Shown here in pieces: positions 9,396 through 17,944 of a stretch of DNA of 64,000 nt (position 1 is its first letter; every line of letters starts with the position of its first letter). The translations under genes and the position numbers were made by a program. Below the pieces are notes generated by a model. The model was not told where the DNA came from. It ran no database searches and worked only from the letters and a program-made list of their open reading frames with translations. Source of the DNA: Novosphingobium hassiacum (lineage in GTDB: Bacteria; Pseudomonadota; Alphaproteobacteria; Sphingomonadales; Sphingomonadaceae); contig NZ_JACICY010000003.1 in the NCBI RefSeq assembly GCF_014196055.1, forward strand, positions 1-64,000, written 5' to 3'.

Positions 9396-10232
9396 ATGAC
9401 CGCCCAGCTCGAAGCCGCCATCAATGCCGCTTGGGAAGATCGCGCCAACGTGACGCCCGCGAGCGCGGATGTGCGCGAAGTGGTCGAGGCTGCGCTCGAA
9501 CTGCTCGACAGCGGCAAGGCGCGCGCGGCCGAGAAGGTCGACGGCCAGTGGCAGGTCAACCAGTGGCTCAAGAAGGCCGTGCTGCTCTCGTTCCGCCTCA
9601 ATGACAATGCGGTGATCGAGCACGGCTCGGGTGGCGCTCCGGCATACGACAAGGTCCCCTCGAAGTTTGCCGGTTGGGGCGAAAACCGCTTCCGCGACGC
9701 CGGTTTCCGCGTCGTTCCCGGCGCGGTCGCGCGCAAGGGTGCGCACATCGGCAAGGGCGTTGTCCTGATGCCCAGCTTCGTCAACATCGGCGCCTTCGTC
9801 GATGAAGGCACGATGGTCGATACCTGGGCCACCGTCGGTTCGTGCGCACAGATCGGTAAAAACGTGCACATTTCGGGCGGCGCAGGCATCGGCGGCGTGC
9901 TTGAACCGTTGCAGGCTGGCCCCGTTGTCATCGAGGACGGTGCATTCATCGGCGCGCGTTCGGAAGTGGCCGAAGGCGTGATCGTCGGAGAAGGCGCGGT
10001 GCTGTCGATGGGTGTCTATCTCGGCGCGTCGACCAAGATCGTCGATCGCGCGACCGGCGAAATCCACATCGGCAAGGTTCCACCTTACGCGGTCGTCGTC
10101 CCGGGCGCGATGCCGGGCAAGCCGCTGCCCGACGGAACCCCGGGACCGTCGCTCTACTGCGCCGTGATCGTAAAAACGGTCGATGCGCAGACCCGCAGCA
10201 AGACCGGGATCAACGAACTTCTGCGCGATTGA
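9396..10232 (+). CDS. dapD: 2,3,4,5-tetrahydropyridine-2,6-dicarboxylate N-succinyltransferase
   Basis: DapD adds succinyl from succinyl-CoA to tetrahydrodipicolinate in the succinylase branch of lysine and diaminopimelate synthesis. The 278-aa product has the helical N-terminal domain and a left-handed beta-helix of hexapeptide repeats (about 110-235). Recognisable stretches are [33 protein letters not shown] and [12 protein letters not shown]. Length is normal. A purine-rich site lies before the ATG (ggagacatgccATG). It follows the nucleotidase gene; no other lysine gene is adjacent. Confidence 0.97.
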   Translation: MTAQLEAAINAAWEDRANVTPASADVREVVEAALELLDSGKARAAEKVDGQWQVNQWLKKAVLLSFRLNDNAVIEHGSGGAPAYDKVPSKFAGWGENRFRDAGFRVVPGAVARKGAHIGKGVVLMPSFVNIGAFVDEGTMVDTWATVGSCAQIGKNVHISGGAGIGGVLEPLQAGPVVIEDGAFIGARSEVAEGVIVGEGAVLSMGVYLGASTKIVDRATGEIHIGKVPPYAVVVPGAMPGKPLPDGTPGPSLYCAVIVKTVDAQTRSKTGINELLRD

Positions 10233-10318
10233 CCCCACTCGCTTTGGTACAATCCCGGAACAGGCCGGGTTCCCGCGCGTAGAGTCGGCAAGCACGGTAT
10301 CTACCGAAGGAGGCCGAC

Positions 10319-10477
10319 ATGGAACACCAGGGCGAAGAAACGCATATTACCACTGACGAGGCGCGCGGCGGCGAAGGACTTAACGTCGTACGCTGGGTGC
10401 TTGCCATCAGCCTGTTTCTGGCGATCGTCGCATTGACGATCATCTGGGTGACAGGGGCGATGACCACCCCGCAATAA
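10319..10477 (+). CDS. Small single-span membrane protein, 52 aa
   Basis: A short gene with a very good ribosome binding site (GAAGGAGG, six bases before ATG) encodes 52 residues. The N-terminal ~20 residues are polar (MEHQGEETHITTDEARGGEG). One transmembrane helix follows, about 24-46 (VVRWVLAISLFLAIVALTII), then a short polar tail. I do not recognise the family; similar small membrane proteins are common between housekeeping genes of sphingomonads. The strong Shine-Dalgarno and codon pattern support expression. It lies 86 bp after dapD and 18 bp before the next gene. Confidence 0.7.
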   Translation: MEHQGEETHITTDEARGGEGLNVVRWVLAISLFLAIVALTIIWVTGAMTTPQ

Positions 10478-10495
10478 CGTGATATCTGGGCGGCG

Positions 10496-10849
10496 ATGAC
10501 CACAGGCTGGAAATTGACCGGCGAATGCCGCGAAGCTCTGCTCGCCGCCCACCCTCCCCGCTATGAACGCGTCGTCGCAGACCACGTCACGCTCTCGATC
10601 TCGGGAACCCAGCTTCCCGCCGAAGTTCACGTTGCCACGATCATCGGCCGAACCGACGATGGATCGGGCGTCGAGGCTTTGGTAGTGGTGATCGAAGGGT
10701 CCACCATTCGACCGGACGGCAAAACTTGGCACATCACGTGGTCGCTGGCCGAGGGGCGCTCTGCCCGAGAAAGCAACGACGCGATCGCCAAGTTCGGTTG
10801 GCAAAACGTCTCTGCGTCAAACGTGCAGTTGATGGCCGCGCTCTGGTGA
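10496..10849 (+). CDS. Small protein with two HxT motifs, possibly 2H phosphoesterase-like
   Basis: The 117-aa cytoplasmic protein has no signal or membrane span. It contains two His-x-Thr motifs in strand-like contexts, ADHVTLSIS near residue 30 and TWHITWSLA near residue 80. Two HxT/S motifs are the hallmark of the 2H phosphoesterase fold (cyclic phosphodiesterases and RNA ligase-like proteins). Their spacing here is short, so this is a suggestion only. The tail KFGWQNV is also seen in RNA-repair-like small proteins. It lies between the small membrane protein and a DUF985 cupin, all in one direction. No function is claimed. Confidence 0.65.
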   Translation: MTTGWKLTGECREALLAAHPPRYERVVADHVTLSISGTQLPAEVHVATIIGRTDDGSGVEALVVVIEGSTIRPDGKTWHITWSLAEGRSARESNDAIAKFGWQNVSASNVQLMAALW

Positions 10850-10883
10850 TTGACTAACCCTTGCGCGGCGGCAATCGTCGCGA

Positions 10884-11315
10884 ATGCCATCGGCCAGAAC
10901 GCTCATCGAAACCCTAGACCTCACCCCTCACCCCGAAGGCGGCTGGTTTCGCGAAACCTGGCGAGCGCCAGCGATCGATGGAGAGCGCCCGACAAGCACG
11001 GCGATCCTGTTCCTTCTTGCCGATGGCGAGCGCTCCCATTGGCACAGCGTCGATGCCGACGAGATCTGGATCTGGCAGGACGGGGACCCGTTGACACTTC
11101 GCATCGCTCCGACGGGAGAAACCGCTCCGACAAGTTTGTCGTTGAGCAGCCGCGCCGGTCATGAACTGCAGGCGGTAGTGCCGAAAGGCCAATGGCAGGC
11201 CGCCGAGCCGCAATCGGGTGAGCATGGCTATACGCTCGTCACCTGCGTGGTCGCACCGGGCTTCGATTTCAACGGGTTTACCCTTGCTCCTCCAGAATGG
11301 TCGCCAGGCACATGA
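10884..11315 (+). CDS. Cupin-fold protein of the DUF985 family
   Basis: The 143-aa protein has the DUF985/cupin_5 layout: the opening LDLTPHPEGGWFRETWR, the metal-site region RSHWHSVDADEIW (His and Glu candidates) and the C-terminal segment TLVTCVVAPGFDFNGF. Members are small beta-barrels of unknown biochemical role; some eukaryotic or fused members have been linked to sugar epimerase-like folds. Length is complete. Its stop overlaps the next start as ATGA (11312-11315), implying translational coupling with the DoxX protein. Confidence 0.88.
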   Translation: MPSARTLIETLDLTPHPEGGWFRETWRAPAIDGERPTSTAILFLLADGERSHWHSVDADEIWIWQDGDPLTLRIAPTGETAPTSLSLSSRAGHELQAVVPKGQWQAAEPQSGEHGYTLVTCVVAPGFDFNGFTLAPPEWSPGT

Positions 11316-11716
11316 TACGCAACGTCCTGAGGTTCATCCTCGCCGGATTCTACTTCATTGCCGGCGTGATCCACGTGGCGAACCCGGCCCCGTTTCTGAC
11401 GATCATGCCGGGCTGGGTGCCTTTTCCGGACGACGTGGTTATGCTGACCGGCATCGCCGAGTTGCTGGGCGCAATCGGTCTTGTCCAGGGTTTTTCGCTT
11501 CCGCTCCGCCGGGCTGCCGCGATCGGTCTTGCGCTCTATGCAATCTGTGTGTTCCCGGCCAACATCAACCACTTCATCCTCGATATGGCCAAGCCCGATC
11601 ATGGACTGGGGCTTGGCTACCACGTCCCACGCATGTTCGCGCAACCTCTGGTCGTATGGCTTGCCCTGTGGGTCGGCGGCGTGACTGATTGGCCGTTCCG
11701 GGCGAGGCCTCGCTGA
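11312..11716 (+). CDS. DoxX-family integral membrane protein
   Basis: This 134-aa protein has four predicted membrane helices and the DoxX/DoxX-like pattern: FILAGFYFIAGVIHVANP at the start, then GIAELLGAIGLVQGF and NINHFILDM. The family includes quinol oxidase accessory and thiosulfate-linked subunits, but most members are uncharacterised. The start at 11312 overlaps the cupin stop by ATGA; an in-frame ATG 15 bp earlier lacks this arrangement. It is followed within five bases by the TauE permease, so cupin-DoxX-TauE form one unit. Confidence 0.85.
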   Translation: MIRNVLRFILAGFYFIAGVIHVANPAPFLTIMPGWVPFPDDVVMLTGIAELLGAIGLVQGFSLPLRRAAAIGLALYAICVFPANINHFILDMAKPDHGLGLGYHVPRMFAQPLVVWLALWVGGVTDWPFRARPR

Positions 11717-11720
11717 CCTC

Positions 11721-12473
11721 GTGCTTCTCGCCGATCCTGTCACGCTCATCGCCTGCATCATCGCCGTCATCCTTGTCGGGATGGCCAAGGGCGGCTTCTC
11801 GGGTCTTGGCGCGCTCGGCACGCCGGTTGCCGCGCTGGTCCTGCCCCCGTCGACCGCTGCGGCGATCCTGCTGCCGATCCTGATCGTTCAGGACGCCGTC
11901 AGCGTCTGGTCCTTCCGACATGCGTGGGACAAATGGATCGTTGCCTGGATGCTTCCGGGCGCGGTCGTCGGCGTCGGGCTCGGTTGGGCGATCGCCGCCA
12001 GCATCGACGAAATGGCCTTGATGGGCGTCCTCGGCGGCATCACGCTGGCGTTCGGCAGCTACCGCCTGTGGCTCGAACGCGGTAGCCGCGTCGTGGCCGC
12101 ATCGACCTCGCCCGGATGGGTCGGGACGCTGTTTGGCGCATTGACCGGGTTCACCAGCCAGGTCGCACACGCCGGTGGTCCGCCGTTCCAGATGTGGGTC
12201 ACTCCGCGCCGCCTTCCGCACCTCACTTACGCCGGAACCAACTCGATCCTGTTCGCCGCTATCAACCTGATCAAAGTGCCTAGCTACGTCATGCTCGGCG
12301 CTTTCACGCACGATGTCGTGGTCGCTGCTGCCTTGCTGGTCCCGCTTGCCATCGCAGCGACCTTGCTCTCGGTCCGGCTGCTCCGGGTGTTGAAGCCCGA
12401 ACGCTTCTACACGATCATCTACGTCCTGATGGTCGTCCTGGGCGCAAAGCTGATCGCCGACGCCATCGGCTGA
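11721..12473 (+). CDS. TauE/SafE-family sulfite/anion exporter
   Basis: A 250-aa membrane protein starting with GTG. It has about seven or eight helices and the TauE/SafE signature near the N terminus (AVILVGMAKGGFSGLGALG) repeated in part near 150 (FGALTGFTSQVAHAGGPPF). The family moves sulfite, sulfoacetate or related anions across the inner membrane; the substrate here is unknown. It begins four bases after the DoxX gene. DoxX plus TauE next to each other loosely suggests a sulfur-anion theme, but no sulfur enzyme is adjacent. Confidence 0.88.
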   Translation: MLLADPVTLIACIIAVILVGMAKGGFSGLGALGTPVAALVLPPSTAAAILLPILIVQDAVSVWSFRHAWDKWIVAWMLPGAVVGVGLGWAIAASIDEMALMGVLGGITLAFGSYRLWLERGSRVVAASTSPGWVGTLFGALTGFTSQVAHAGGPPFQMWVTPRRLPHLTYAGTNSILFAAINLIKVPSYVMLGAFTHDVVVAAALLVPLAIAATLLSVRLLRVLKPERFYTIIYVLMVVLGAKLIADAIG

Positions 12474-12542
12474 ACTGGCGAAAACGCTGGCTTTCGCGGC
12501 CCTGACCTGCAAATGCCGCGCAAGAACAGGAGGGGACCGATC

Positions 12543-12848
12543 ATGGCCGCAGACGAAGATTACGTATACGACGAAGACAGTGGCGAATGGATGCCCGCCT
12601 CCGAACTCGCTGCCAAGCAGGCATCTGCCAGCACCGTCGAAGTCCGTGATGCAGTCGGCAATCTCCTCGCTGACGGCGATCAGGTAACCCTGATCAAGGA
12701 TCTCGAAGTCAAGGGCGCCGGTCAGACGCTCAAACAGGGCACGCTGATCAAATCCATTCGCCTGACCGGCGATGCTCAGGAGATCGACTGCAAGTACCCC
12801 GGGATCAAGGGGCTCGTCCTGCGGGCAGAATTCGTCCGCAAACGCTAG
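12543..12848 (+). CDS. PhnA C-terminal domain protein (YjdM-like), zinc ribbon missing
   Basis: The 101-aa protein has a C-terminal PhnA/YjdM domain (about 33-101), with VRDAVGNLLADGDQVTLIKD, LEVKGAG, IKSIRL and a final YPGIKGLVLRAEFVRK. The usual N-terminal four-cysteine zinc ribbon is absent. An acidic leader (AADEDYVYDEDSGEWMPAS) takes its place, and only one Cys remains. YjdM-type proteins are annotated with alkylphosphonate uptake, but their function is not proven. The ATG at 12543 has AGGAGGGG upstream; an earlier ATG at 12513 lacks one. Downstream DNA to 13062 has no gene. Confidence 0.85.
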   Translation: MAADEDYVYDEDSGEWMPASELAAKQASASTVEVRDAVGNLLADGDQVTLIKDLEVKGAGQTLKQGTLIKSIRLTGDAQEIDCKYPGIKGLVLRAEFVRKR

Positions 12849-13012
12849 GCTACGCCCACCCAACATTCGTATGCGTGTCAGGTCTTCCAAGGGCAAAGGC
12901 TGCGCAAGGCTTTCAAAAACAAGCGATAATGCCACAGTTGCAATTTGCACACCCGGGTGGCCCTGAAACACAATTGCCGCGGTGCGCAACGGCGATATGC
13001 TGCAATGCAACA

Positions 13013-13046
13013 AGATAAGGGTGCTGAAGGCGATCTTTCCTTATCT
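13013..13046. promoter_or_regulatory. Inverted repeat AGATAAGG/CCTTATCT upstream of a secreted protein gene
   Basis: Perfect 8-bp arms (13013-13020 and 13039-13046) are separated by 18 bp and end four bases before the AGGAGA ribosome site of the following gene. It could be an operator half-site pair or a leader hairpin. No known consensus was matched. Confidence 0.4.
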
Positions 13047-13062
13047 GTCAGGAGACATTGCC

Positions 13063-13362
13063 ATGCTTAATTCGTCTTTCGCGATCACCGCCGCCGCGCT
13101 GTTCCTCGCCGTCCCGGCAGTTGCCAACGCGGCGGAGCCTGATGCGGGCGCCTTTACTTACCAAGGCGTAAAGTACGACTACACCGCCGAACAGGACGGC
13201 GAAGTAAAGGTTCTCAAGGGCTCAGCCTATGCGGGCAAGGTGCCTTTCGAACTGCGCGTCAACAAGCGCACGGTCACAGGTCGCTTCAACGGTCGCCCGG
13301 TTTCGTTCAACGTCAAGGACATCAAGCCAATCACCAGCAAGGCTGCCACGCTCACCGATTGA
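13063..13362 (+). CDS. Small secreted protein of unknown function
   Basis: The 99-aa product has a clear Sec signal peptide (about 1-25, ending AVANA-AEP). The mature domain, about 70 residues, is basic and strand-rich (GAFTYQGVKYDYTAEQ, KVPFELRVNKRTVTGRFNG). I do not recognise the family. The start at 13063 has CAGGAG eight to nine bases upstream. An inverted repeat lies just before the leader. It is monocistronic by context: over 200 bp of noncoding DNA on the left and a terminator-like hairpin 100 bp downstream. Confidence 0.72.
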   Translation: MLNSSFAITAAALFLAVPAVANAAEPDAGAFTYQGVKYDYTAEQDGEVKVLKGSAYAGKVPFELRVNKRTVTGRFNGRPVSFNVKDIKPITSKAATLTD

Positions 13363-13462
13363 AAGCGTAGCAACACAGGATTTCCCCGCGAGTTTGCCGC
13401 GCGCAGACTCAACGCAAATGCAAGACCTGTGAACCGCGTCAGCGTGACGCTCAACCGATAGA

Positions 13463-13495
13463 AGCAAGGGCGCTCCGCACAGGGGCGCCCTTGCT
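13463..13495 (+). terminator. GC-rich hairpin, likely terminator
   Basis: An 11-bp perfect stem AGCAAGGGCGC / GCGCCCTTGCT (13463-13473, 13485-13495) closes an 11-nt loop, about 100 bp past the small secreted protein gene. A T-tract is missing, so Rho-independent activity is uncertain. Confidence 0.5.
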
Positions 13496-13561
13496 CGTTG
13501 TGGAACCCGCCGACATCTCCGGCATTCTATCTGTGTTCGGGAGCGAACGCAGGAACCCGTT

Positions 13562-13987
13562 ATGCGCATGACACGACCGGCCCTCGCTATCGTCATGGGA
13601 GGCGTGCTGTGCGGCGCAGTGATCGCGCAGGCCGTGCCGACCGACCCGAGTGGGACCTTGCCCCGCCCATCAAAGCCGATCGCGGCCGAGGCCTATCCCG
13701 AGATCGTCGCCATCACTTACGAGACCCAGCCGGGCGCGGCATCCGATCCCTACAACTTCACACCTCATCGGCCACTGCTGCGCACCGCCGACCTGCAATA
13801 TCAGCTGGAGGACGCTGCGCCTGGTTACCAGGAGCCCGATTATGATGACGTAGGAACCAGTTCCCCTGACCCCCAGATAACCGAAGAGGACGACGAGGCT
13901 GTGGAGCAACCCATTGAAATGACGGAATCCCCCGCCCCGGTCGAGGCGGAGACTGCAAACATCCCGTCAAGCCCGTCAATCGGTTAG
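13562..13987 (+). CDS. Acidic secreted protein, function unknown
   Basis: The 141-aa product has a Sec signal (MRMTRPALAIVMGGVLCGAV then AQA cleavage region). It continues as a proline- and acid-rich, low-complexity mature chain (for example EEDDEAVEQPIEMTESPAPV) that is probably disordered. No family is recognised. It converges with the NTF2-like gene, two bases apart. Upstream DNA holds the hairpin at 13463-13495. The gene could be species-restricted; codon use is like its neighbours. Confidence 0.6.
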   Translation: MRMTRPALAIVMGGVLCGAVIAQAVPTDPSGTLPRPSKPIAAEAYPEIVAITYETQPGAASDPYNFTPHRPLLRTADLQYQLEDAAPGYQEPDYDDVGTSSPDPQITEEDDEAVEQPIEMTESPAPVEAETANIPSSPSIG

Positions 13988-13989
13988 GG

Positions 13990-14370
13990 TCACGCGAGTG
14001 TGACGAAGATCTCGGCCACGATAACCCATTGCGCACCGATCAACCGCCACTTGGCCGAATAAGTACCGCTCACTCGAAGATCGCCGGTAACGCCCTGCCA
14101 ATGCCCGTGTTCCATGGCGACGGGTTCGACCGCAGACACGATTACGCTCTCGGGCGTCCGCGTATAGATCGTGGGCGATGCAGCGGCGAATTCACGCTTC
14201 CAGGCAAGCAGCTGCGCTTTGCGACCGGCGATGATCGCGCTGTCCGATCCGGTAACGAGAATAGCGTCGATTGCCAAAAGTGGGCCGATGGCGGCCAGAT
14301 CGGTCGTGGCAAGCGCGCGATTGAATTCGGCGCGGCGCAGACGGATCGCAATGTCGGCAGAGGCATTCAT
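13990..14370 (-). CDS. NTF2-like (SnoaL/DUF4440) protein
   Basis: This 126-aa protein has the cone-shaped NTF2-like layout. An N-terminal helix pair (RLRRAEFNRALATTDLAAIG) and a DAILVTGSDSAIIAGR turn are followed by strands, including VEPVAMEHGHWQGV and YSAKWRLIGAQWVIVAEIF. DUF4440 proteins are small ligand-binding or isomerase-like folds with varied roles, so only the fold is assigned. It is complete at normal family length with an ATG start. It converges with the acidic secreted protein gene. Confidence 0.82.
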   Translation of the reverse strand: MNASADIAIRLRRAEFNRALATTDLAAIGPLLAIDAILVTGSDSAIIAGRKAQLLAWKREFAAASPTIYTRTPESVIVSAVEPVAMEHGHWQGVTGDLRVSGTYSAKWRLIGAQWVIVAEIFVTLA

Positions 14371-14465
14371 GCCACAGCCATGGCAGACGCACCGACCTGA
14401 TCAAGAGGAAATAGGGTCATCCCCGGCGGCGAGCGAAACGCCCTGCCGCCGGAAATGGTTAGCAA

Positions 14466-14672
14466 TCAGGCCGAAGCGAGATTGACAGCCGAAGCCTTGC
14501 CGTTGCGGCCGGTTTCGACTTCGTAGCTCAGGCGCTGGTCGCGCTCGAGCGTGGCCATGCCGGCAGCCTGGACGGCCGAGATGTGCACGAAGCTGTCGGT
14601 GCCGCCATTGTCAGGCTGAATGAAGCCGTAGCCCTTGTCGGTGTTGAAGAATTTGACGGTGCCTACTGGCAT
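14466..14672 (-). CDS. Cold-shock domain protein
   Basis: The 68-aa protein is one OB-fold cold-shock domain with RNP1 KGYGFI and RNP2 DSFVHISAV, starting MPVGTVKFFNTDKGYGFI. It binds single-stranded RNA or DNA and acts as an RNA chaperone. The start at 14672 follows GAAAGGAAC. About 300 bp without another gene lies upstream (14673-14973). CspA-type genes often use a long structured leader, so part of this region may be a 5' UTR, though I cannot define a thermosensor fold by eye. Confidence 0.95.
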   Translation of the reverse strand: MPVGTVKFFNTDKGYGFIQPDNGGTDSFVHISAVQAAGMATLERDQRLSYEVETGRNGKASAVNLASA

Positions 14673-14973
14673 GGTGAGTTCCTTTCGAGAACGATGGTTG
14701 CCCGGGCACAAAGCGCGACCGGGCCGTGCGTCGGATCGTCATTCGAAAGGAAGTCGTCGTCAAAAGCCGCATCAGCCAAGCCCAAGGGTCAAGCGGAAGT
14801 GGAGATTTTCTGCCGAAGTCCGTTGCAAAGTTCAACGTCAGCAGCGGCGCTTTAGCATGGCACCTGTAAATATCCTAATTATTCCATAGGTGGGTCAGCC
14901 CGTGGGTAATCGCTCGCTTTCGCATCTCCATGCGCGTAGCCCGGACGCGGGCAACCGCCCCGGAGACAAGATT

Positions 14974-15108
14974 ATGGCCAAGAGCCAGAAGAAATCGAGC
15001 AAGGAAATCCGCAAGCCCAAGGCCGAAAAGCCCAAAAAGCTCAACGCTTCGAATCCCACTCAGAAGACCGGCGTTGTCGCCGGACTGGACAACATGAAGC
15101 GTACCTGA
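14974..15108 (+). CDS. Very basic 44-aa protein, function unknown
   Basis: A short gene encodes a lysine-rich peptide (MAKSQKKSSKEIRKPKAEKP then KKLNASNP and a GVVAGLDNMKRT tail). CGGAGA lies about eight bases before the ATG. The composition suggests nucleic-acid or ribosome binding, but no characterised family is recognised. Similar small basic proteins occur widely in sphingomonads, which supports it being real. It is divergent from the cold-shock gene. DNA from 14673 to 14973 shows no other coding feature. Confidence 0.7.
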   Translation: MAKSQKKSSKEIRKPKAEKPKKLNASNPTQKTGVVAGLDNMKRT

Positions 15109-15118
15109 GGTCGAACCA

Positions 15119-15159
15119 ACGCCCACCCCTCGCCTGCCCTGCAGGCTGGGAGCGGGCGT
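15119..15159. terminator. Nested hairpin between convergent genes
   Basis: Outer arms ACGCCC/GGGCGT (15119-15124, 15154-15159) enclose a perfect inner stem GCCTGC-cct-GCAGGC (15132-15146). It lies between two convergent genes and could serve both as a terminator. There is no T-tract, so confidence is modest. Confidence 0.45.
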
Positions 15160-15171
15160 CAGATCCTGAAG

Positions 15172-15654
15172 TTAGCGGCAGCGCACACCGTTGCGGTTGT
15201 TGCCACGGTTGCCGCTGTCCACCGCGGCACCAACCGCCGCACCACCGATCGCACCGATGATCGCACCGAGCGGCTTGCTGTCGCCCTGCGCGATGATGGC
15301 ACCCGCAGCAGCGCCACCAAGCCCACCGACGATCAGGCCGGTCGAGCCGTCCGAACGGCGGCAATAGTAGCGATCGTCCCGCCCACGATAGACGCGGTCG
15401 CTGTCAGACAACTGGCGCTCGCGATAGCGGGGGTTCTCGCGATAATAGCGCTCGGCGTAGTAGCCACCATAGCTCGGATCGGGATTGTTGTAATCGTAGC
15501 GGCCATAGCGGTCGTAGGTCGAGCGGTCGTAATAACCCCACTCGTTGCCGCCATCGCGGTAGCCATCGCGATACCCGTAGCGATCTCCGGTCGAGGCGCA
15601 GGCCCCGGTCAGGGCCGCAGCAGCGACGGCGGTAATCAGCACAACCTTGTTCAT
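15172..15654 (-). CDS. Glycine-zipper outer-membrane lipoprotein
   Basis: The 160-aa product has a lipoprotein signal (ALTGAC, Cys19). A Tyr/Arg/Asp-rich middle follows (GYRDGYRDGGNEWGYYDR type repeats, about 25-95). The C-terminal glycine-zipper membrane segment (about 106-150) contains GLIVGGLGGAAAGAIIAQG and AIIGAIGGAAVGAAV. Rcs/SlyB-like glycine-zipper proteins sit in the outer membrane and affect envelope integrity; the precise role is unknown. It is complete. Just downstream of the convergent hairpin at 15119-15159. Confidence 0.85.
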   Translation of the reverse strand: MNKVVLITAVAAAALTGACASTGDRYGYRDGYRDGGNEWGYYDRSTYDRYGRYDYNNPDPSYGGYYAERYYRENPRYRERQLSDSDRVYRGRDDRYYCRRSDGSTGLIVGGLGGAAAGAIIAQGDSKPLGAIIGAIGGAAVGAAVDSGNRGNNRNGVRCR

Positions 15655-15762
15655 GGCACTTCCTCTGTGGACGGTGCCCCCCTTGCCGGATGAATGATCT
15701 GTAACCCGGCAGGTTCCCGCTCGCGCCCCGGCAGCCTTTGCCGCCGGTGCGCGAGCGAATTA

Positions 15763-17796
<2,034 letters not shown>

Positions 17797-17865
17797 GCGA
17801 CGCCTTTTAGGCGCAGTGGCGCGCGGCGGCAACCGGCCATCTGAAACCCGCTTACGATTATTTAA

Positions 17866-17910
17866 TGCGAATGATTATTACTAGCGATTGACTCTTGCGA
17901 ACCATTCGCA
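17866..17910 (+). promoter_or_regulatory. Fur-like sites before the TonB-dependent receptor
   Basis: TGCGAATGATTATTACTAGC at 17866 resembles Fur boxes found before iron-uptake receptors (AT-rich GAATGATTATTA core). Thirty bases on, a perfect TGCGAA-cca-TTCGCA palindrome (17896-17910) repeats the TGCGAA half. Iron repression of the downstream receptor and PepSY genes is inferred. Confidence 0.6.
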
Positions 17911-17944
17911 CTAACCGGTGGCTGCCAACAGCGGGAGCCTGCAC

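Noticed and set aside
8961..10295. A 444-codon frame opposite dapD
   Set aside because: It is a shadow of dapD and the nucleotidase gene; Asp/His/Arg-rich with no domain.
11574..13013. A 479-codon minus-strand frame
   Set aside because: It is antisense to DoxX, TauE and PhnA genes that have clear families; typical high-GC shadow.
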